Below, piece by piece: positions 15,407 through 19,897 of a stretch of DNA of 19,897 nucleotides. The translations under genes and the position numbers were made by a program. The notes below the pieces were generated by a model that was not told where the DNA came from, searched no databases, and saw only the letters and a program-made list of their open reading frames with translations. The stretch spans positions 1 to 19,897 of the forward strand of contig DASQLD010000680.1 in the NCBI GenBank assembly GCA_035630195.1. The letters run 5' to 3'. Every line of letters starts with the position of its first letter. The stretch's first letter is position 1. This stretch comes from DASQDN01 sp035630195. Its GTDB lineage: Bacteria; Acidobacteriota; Terriglobia; Bryobacterales; Bryobacteraceae.

Positions 15407-16760
15407 CAGCGCGCCTCTCGATATGCAGCGGAGTTACCGGGATGCATGTCGGTCTCGAAGGCGTAGTACCTGTTGTCGATCGCAGACTGAGCACACCGAG
15501 TATCCGAGCCAACCCAGACAATGGATCGATCACATAACGATCTATCGCGGTGTCGTGATACCCCCGATCGAGCGCCAATCGGTACAACCAGGAACGTAAC
15601 GCAGCCGGGATTATCGCTTCATAATGCAAACCGGTACGTCCAAGATGTCCACCTGAGGCTGCGTGCATACCGTGATACTCATGCAACATCGACGGAGCGC
15701 GCAGGAACTGCAACATTCGGACAAGTGAGTGCCCGATAATGTGCGCTAAAGCTAGCCGCGGAAAGCCGAGTCCGATCTCCACGAAAATCAAGCCCAATTG
15801 CGCCATCGCCGCGTATGCGAGTGCGGTTTTCGCGTCGGGGCAGACTCGGCCCACGAAGGTTCCATGCAGAGCGCTCCACGCGCCGATAATCACAACTGCG
15901 GCACTGGCAAGTGGAGAAGCTACCAGCACCGGACTTGCTCGTAGCAATAAGTACGCGCCGACGTGAACGGAGATAGCGCCATAAAAGATCGCGCTGGAGG
16001 GTGTCGGACCTTCCATGGCCCGCGGCAGCCATCCCGAAAACGGCGCTTGAGCCGATTTCCCCATCGAAGCGAGTAGCAAAAGCAGCGCCGCGGTTGTCGC
16101 TGTCGCTCCAGCCAAGGTTGTCGTTTGATTCGGCCACGTTCCGAGGAACAGTCGGTCGAAGGTCGCCGCTCCGGAATGGTGATACAGCACGAAAACTCCG
16201 ACCAGCAATCCGAGATCACAACCTCGATAGGTGGCAAATACACGGATGGCATTGCGAACAGGTTCAGCGCGCTCTTGGAAAAACGAGATCAGCAGGACGG
16301 AAGTAATGCCCACCAGCTCCCATCCGGCGATCAGAAGATCGAATGAACCCGAGGTGAATACCAGCACGGCTCCAAACGTGAATAGCTGCAGCAGGAAAAA
16401 GAAACGCAAAAAACCCCGTTCGCGATGAAGGTAGCGCTTAGAAAACGCCGAGACGAGTCCGGAGAGTAAGACCGTCAGCGTGACCATCGGGAGCGATAGC
16501 CAGTCGACAAAGAACGCCAAGGGGAAGTGGTAATTTCCAACCGAGAACCAGTTTCCGAATGCGATGGAAACTACATTGCTGCCCGACGAAACCATCCACC
16601 ACATCAGGATCAAAGTGGCAACAATCGAGGTCACCAGCGTAGCGTTCGTCAGCGCAGCCATTGTGCGCTCTCTCGGACTCCAGCCCAATAACCACCCTAG
16701 TCCGAGCGTAAGGAACATAGCGCCTGGAATGCAAGAAGTTGCTACGAGACACATCTGCAT
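15399..16760 (-). CDS. dabB: DabB/MpsA-like NuoL-type subunit of the inorganic-carbon transporter
   Basis: DabB is the membrane half of the DAB (MpsAB) system and is thought to couple ion flow to DabA. The protein, about 453 residues from ATG 16760, resembles the first ten helices of NuoL: AGWELVGITSVLLISFF (Glu148, equivalent to NuoL Glu144), RGCDLGLLVGVF, MGKSAQAPFSGWLPRAMEGP (Lys235, equivalent to NuoL Lys229), and DAKTALAYAAMAQLGLIF. In the next helix HIIGHSLVRMLQFLRAPSM replaces the usual His-x3-Lys segment. It then ends in a NuoL-tail-like stretch (LDRGYHDTAIDRYVIDPL), with TM11-14 apparently missing. The start is uncertain: ATG 16844 lies deep inside dabA; TTG 16781 overlaps the dabA stop with an AAGGGG upstream; ATG 16754 has GGGG 8 bases upstream. 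I list 16760 because its residue numbers match NuoL. Confidence 0.82.
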   Translation of the reverse strand: MQMCLVATSCIPGAMFLTLGLGWLLGWSPRERTMAALTNATLVTSIVATLILMWWMVSSGSNVVSIAFGNWFSVGNYHFPLAFFVDWLSLPMVTLTVLLSGLVSAFSKRYLHRERGFLRFFFLLQLFTFGAVLVFTSGSFDLLIAGWELVGITSVLLISFFQERAEPVRNAIRVFATYRGCDLGLLVGVFVLYHHSGAATFDRLFLGTWPNQTTTLAGATATTAALLLLLASMGKSAQAPFSGWLPRAMEGPTPSSAIFYGAISVHVGAYLLLRASPVLVASPLASAAVVIIGAWSALHGTFVGRVCPDAKTALAYAAMAQLGLIFVEIGLGFPRLALAHIIGHSLVRMLQFLRAPSMLHEYHGMHAASGGHLGRTGLHYEAIIPAALRSWLYRLALDRGYHDTAIDRYVIDPLSGLARILGVLSLRSTTGTTPSRPTCIPVTPLHIERRADV

Positions 16761-16777
16761 CGCCCCGTATAGTTCAA

Positions 16778-19684
16778 TCAAGATCGAGCTATCCCCTTTT
16801 TGACGAGAGCAATTGGCAAGTGATCCATTTTGCCTCCGTACCATTCCAAGGAATCTGCTACGGACGGCAGAGCCTGTTTCGACTCCTCCGCGCGCTCAAA
16901 CCTTCCATCACGATAAACGTGAATCACGCCCGTCTCCGGATCCAGCGTTGAGATGCGGATCCAACGCTTCTCAAGCAACTCCATAAGTAGCGCGCTGGTT
17001 GAGAATGCTCGCATCACGCGTTCGGGCGTTGTCTCGATCACGAACAGAATGCGTACGGGCTCGTGCAATTCAACCATCTGCCAAGGCAAGCCCGTTCGAA
17101 GATCGCTGGATGGGCCATTCATGACGCCGACCAGACCCGTCACGTTGTGCGGAAGCTTCGTTCCACATCCATAGCCTTCGTTGTCCACAAACGAAAAGTA
17201 ATACTCAAGACTGATGCCCGCGCATACCGGACCGGCTGCGCCAAGCAAACCCGCGAGACTCTTGTCCTCCGGATCCTGCGTGGCGTCGTAGGAAATCAGG
17301 AAAGCGCGACGATCGAGGTACAGACCTCGTGTGGTGCTGCGCCGGCCGATGATGCATGTTGCGTTCGTGCAGTGGCCGTACTCCGGGCGAGGCTCGGCAA
17401 GATGTTCCGCGCGTTCCTCGACATGCCGCAGGGCCTGCTGGGGTGTCGCGCTTGGATTGGCGGCTTCAAAGCGCCTCGTCCTCTCGTGCGCGTCACAGGC
17501 CCGAGCCTTGTCCAACGATGCCTTAATACGTTCTAGATCGGGTTGATGGCTTGCTGGCAGGACGTCGAGGTCGTAAAGATCAACTCCGTCGTGGCACGTA
17601 TCGTGATACCCACCCACGAACCACGTATCGTCCGGTATGTCGATGCCGCGCTCCCGGAGACCGGCTCGAACTTGAGGTTGATTCGCCATAGCGGCGAACA
17701 GACGCCCATTGGGACCGCCGCGTCGGCCTCCGCATGCGCCGCAATCGTGTGCCGACTCATGAGGATTATTCAAACTGTTCGATCCGTGCCCGAGAGTAAC
17801 GACAATTCGTGCGAATCCTGTTCGCAGCCCCGCGGTACCTAAAACCCCGGCGATGCGGTCGATCTTCTCGCGTATCGTAAACCCCAACAAGAGACCACCT
17901 AGCGCAGCGCTTCCTTGTACATCGGTGCGCATGAACGCCAATTCCGTTCTAGGCTCGGGTAGGAAACTTCGATTTACGGCGTCGCGCAGCCTCGCATATT
18001 GGCGCGGGGCCAATACACGAGTCACCAGCGGAAACAACGACAATCCGCCCAGCGCAGCGGTACTCAGCCATCCGCGTACAAGCGAACGAGACGCCACGTA
18101 CGTTCCGAAGGCCATCTTTGACCATAGGCGCCGGCGTTCGCGTCTTCGCTCCAGGACCTGTTCGTCGTTGGACACCGCCTTCTCGAGAATCGCATGTTGA
18201 GGCTTTACAACGACCGGGCAGAGAGCCACCCCGTGAGCATCATCGATGCCCGTGTAGTCGATGGCCACACCGTAAAAGCCAGCAGCCGATAGCGTCTCAA
18301 CGGCGGGATCGATCTCCTCGAGATGACGCCGCATCGATTCCTCGCGCTCATCGATACAGAAAAACACCTGTGCAGCCGGTCGTTTCGACGACTTAGGATG
18401 TGCCTTGGAGCAGTGTTTTCCGAGTGGTCCCAGAATCAGTAGTTCGTGCCGGCGCTCATAGGCAAGATGAAAGATGCGGCGGCGTTCGAAGTCGGTAAAG
18501 TCTGCGATCTCTTGGCGGAGCTTCCATAACGCGGTCGAATCCATAGCGGCAAGCTGTGGCGCCGAGAGTCCGAGTAACTGCGCGACATCGAATAAACGAA
18601 CCGCAGAAGTGAGGTGTTCCAGTTCCGGGCGGTCCATGCGAGCTACTTTGGTCTGCCGTGGAACATTGGCCGATGCGACCGCGATCATTGTCAGACGAAC
18701 CGCGAGAAAATCGGTCAGCGAACATGGGACGGACTCATGCGGCGCAAGTTCGGGCTCTTCTTCGAGCCGACGCATTAATCCGGCCCATCCCGGCAGCGCC
18801 AGCAACTCAGCTTGGACGAACTGCTCCCACTCATCTCCGGCAATGCCCAATCGATCGAGCATTCGAATTGCGACTGTAGTCGAGTCGGCTCCATCCTGGC
18901 GTCGAAACTCGTCTGCCAAACCGTCGAGACACTTCGGGTACAAAACCAGAGGTCGTCCCAGCAACGTACGAACAGCGTGCAGAAAGCCGTATTCTCGATT
19001 CGGCATCGGCCAATACGCCATACCCTGATCGAGAAACACCGCGGCGAGTTGGATCAGAAGCGGATGGATCAGCTCATCGATGTCGCGGCGACGCTCCGGA
19101 ATCGAAGATTCGCCCAACGGCGCGGTTGTGGGAATTCGCTGAAAGCAAACCGAGAACAAAGCATGAGCCGCGCTCGACTCGTGCCCGACATCATCTGTCG
19201 GCTTCGTCGCGCCGTGCTTTAGTGCATACGGCCAGCCTTCCGTGATCAGCCGTGTGCGTGTTTTCGGGTCCAGATCCGGGCGAAATCGCGTAATCAGATC
19301 TGTTTCGGTGAGGAGCCACTCGACAGTATTCTTCTCGAAATGTCGGATACCAGGAAGCAGCATCCGGCGGCGAAGCTGATTGCGTTCCACGCCTCCAGCC
19401 TCGTGAGCCAGCACCCAGTCGATATCCTCTTCGCGGATCCGTCCAGCTTCAAGTTGAGATCGGTAGGCTTCTTCTTTCATGTACGGCTCAGTCCCGTACA
19501 ACTTTGAAGCGTTCACCACCGCCTGTTCGAAAGGCAGATGCTGGAATGCGTGAAGGGTGTTGTGATGGATGAATACACCGATGGGTCCCTGCGCAGGTAG
19601 CAGGTGGGCGGCATGCGCGATGGCATGAGCAAGATCCTCCCGAAGGCCCTCGGGAGTACTCGCTACCGCGAACGATCGTCGCAT
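16778..19684 (-). CDS. dabA: DabA (DUF2309) subunit of the inorganic-carbon transporter
   Basis: DabA (DUF2309, called MpsB in staphylococci) is a cytoplasmic beta-carbonic-anhydrase-like protein that, with DabB, is proposed to trap CO2 as bicarbonate using the ion gradient. This 968-residue copy is a full-length member. N-terminal marker: GVFIHHNTLHAFQHLPFEQA. Centre: VFFCIDEREESMRRHLE with Cys443 and Asp445, then FYGVAIDYTGIDDAHGVALC. Later: LGHGSNSLNNPHESAHDCGA, where His633 and Cys648 keep the 15-residue spacing of the Halothiobacillus zinc ligands (His524, Cys539). C-terminal: LPHNVTGLVGVMNGPSSDLR. All four predicted active-site residues are present, so it should be functional. ATG 19684 is the first start and has only a weak GAAG behind it. 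The gene leads an operon with dabB and the NuoM-like gene. Confidence 0.93.
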   Translation of the reverse strand: MRRSFAVASTPEGLREDLAHAIAHAAHLLPAQGPIGVFIHHNTLHAFQHLPFEQAVVNASKLYGTEPYMKEEAYRSQLEAGRIREEDIDWVLAHEAGGVERNQLRRRMLLPGIRHFEKNTVEWLLTETDLITRFRPDLDPKTRTRLITEGWPYALKHGATKPTDDVGHESSAAHALFSVCFQRIPTTAPLGESSIPERRRDIDELIHPLLIQLAAVFLDQGMAYWPMPNREYGFLHAVRTLLGRPLVLYPKCLDGLADEFRRQDGADSTTVAIRMLDRLGIAGDEWEQFVQAELLALPGWAGLMRRLEEEPELAPHESVPCSLTDFLAVRLTMIAVASANVPRQTKVARMDRPELEHLTSAVRLFDVAQLLGLSAPQLAAMDSTALWKLRQEIADFTDFERRRIFHLAYERRHELLILGPLGKHCSKAHPKSSKRPAAQVFFCIDEREESMRRHLEEIDPAVETLSAAGFYGVAIDYTGIDDAHGVALCPVVVKPQHAILEKAVSNDEQVLERRRERRRLWSKMAFGTYVASRSLVRGWLSTAALGGLSLFPLVTRVLAPRQYARLRDAVNRSFLPEPRTELAFMRTDVQGSAALGGLLLGFTIREKIDRIAGVLGTAGLRTGFARIVVTLGHGSNSLNNPHESAHDCGACGGRRGGPNGRLFAAMANQPQVRAGLRERGIDIPDDTWFVGGYHDTCHDGVDLYDLDVLPASHQPDLERIKASLDKARACDAHERTRRFEAANPSATPQQALRHVEERAEHLAEPRPEYGHCTNATCIIGRRSTTRGLYLDRRAFLISYDATQDPEDKSLAGLLGAAGPVCAGISLEYYFSFVDNEGYGCGTKLPHNVTGLVGVMNGPSSDLRTGLPWQMVELHEPVRILFVIETTPERVMRAFSTSALLMELLEKRWIRISTLDPETGVIHVYRDGRFERAEESKQALPSVADSLEWYGGKMDHLPIALVKKGIARS

Positions 19685-19770
19685 CTGGCGGGCTTCATTC
19701 TAGCAGTGTCCGGCTATGATTGACTATTCACCTAATCTCGATTGGTTTGGTAGAGTAGAGATTGCGCAGC
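19685..19770. promoter_or_regulatory. Divergent control region between dabA and the sulfate-binding protein gene
   Basis: These 86 bases must hold promoters for both the DAB operon (minus) and the sulfate-binding lipoprotein (plus). A 6-bp inverted repeat, AATCTC (19734-19739) and GAGATT (19758-19763), separated by 18 bases, could be a regulator half-site pair. On the minus strand TAGAAT (19702-19697) is a possible -10, but it would leave a leader of only some 6 bases before dabA. On the plus strand I see TTGACT (19720-19725) without a convincing -10. All weak. Confidence 0.35.
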
Positions 19771-19897
19771 ATGTCTCAGCGGGCCATCGTATTGTTGTTC
19801 GCACTTTGTTTAGCCGCTTGCTCAGGATCTTCCGACGGCGCCAAGGTGCTGCGAAATGTCTCCTATGATCCGACCCGTGAGTTTTATCAGGACGTGA
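19771..19897 (+). CDS. Sulfate/thiosulfate-binding lipoprotein, N-terminal fragment (runs off the window)
   Basis: Only 42 codons are visible, so this is a partial gene. The product begins with a lipoprotein signal peptide (MSQRAIVLLFALCLAACSGS): hydrophobic core, then a lipobox LAAC with the lipid-anchored Cys17. The mature part opens KVLRNVSYDPTREFYQDV, the start of periplasmic sulfate-binding proteins of the Sbp/CysP family, which feed the CysTWA ABC transporter. Being lipid-anchored, it would sit at the membrane rather than free in the periplasm. It is divergent from dabA by 86 bases. The ribosome-binding site is weak (AGAG about 10 bases upstream). Which oxyanion it binds cannot be told from this fragment. 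Confidence 0.8.
   Translation, partial: MSQRAIVLLFALCLAACSGSSDGAKVLRNVSYDPTREFYQDV

Noticed and set aside
14027..16844. Reading the two membrane genes as a fragment of a respiratory complex I operon
   Set aside because: No other nuo genes are nearby, the partner is DUF2309, and the overlaps place them in the DabA operon.

Overview
The window looks like a chromosomal segment of an Acidobacteriota bacterium, probably of the Solibacter/Bryobacter type. The reasons are moderate-to-high GC, an Oar-like TonB-dependent receptor of over 1100 residues with an N-terminal carboxypeptidase-regulatory-like domain, and a Tat-exported DUF362 plus SelA-like PLP gene set typical of that phylum. This assignment is by eye; no 16S or marker search was possible. 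I found no RNA genes, CRISPR arrays, insertion sequences or phage genes. No stretch longer than about 300 bases lacks a gene.

Layout. (1) 1-2178, plus strand: the 3' end of polyphosphate kinase ppk1, then uppS and cdsA overlapping by 4 bp (undecaprenyl-PP and CDP-diacylglycerol synthesis, i.e. envelope precursors). (2) 2171-4153, minus strand: a membrane protein fused to a spermidine-synthase-like domain, whose stop overlaps that of cdsA. (3) 4208-7008, plus strand: a GH15 glucoamylase/trehalase-type hydrolase and a small secreted GH75 (chitosanase)-like protein. (4) 7017-10445, minus strand: the TonB-dependent receptor, with an inverted repeat over its ribosome-binding site and likely transcription start. 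(5) 10516-14025, plus strand: a 68-residue DUF4177-like protein, then a compact three-gene cassette of exported proteins (Tat-DUF362, Sec-type unknown, Tat-SelA-like PLP enzyme). (6) 14027-19684, minus strand: a three-gene inorganic-carbon uptake (DAB/MpsAB-type) operon, made of dabA (DUF2309), a short NuoL-like dabB and a second NuoM/N-like membrane subunit. (7) 19771-end, plus strand: the start of a sulfate-binding lipoprotein, divergent from dabA.

How the genes may work together. The DAB operon should deliver bicarbonate energised by the ion gradient. DabA keeps all four predicted carbonic-anhydrase-like zinc-site residues. Its NuoL-like partner keeps the TM5 Glu and TM7 Lys but seems to lack the later channel helices, while the extra NuoM/N-like protein shows the opposite pattern, so the two may form one split proton path. 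The DUF362/unknown/SelA-like cassette is tightly coupled, all its products appear exported, and I know of no described function; with the DAB variant it is the best candidate here for an undescribed system. GH15, GH75-like and the TonB receptor fit polysaccharide use, but they sit on different strands and a shared role is only inferred.
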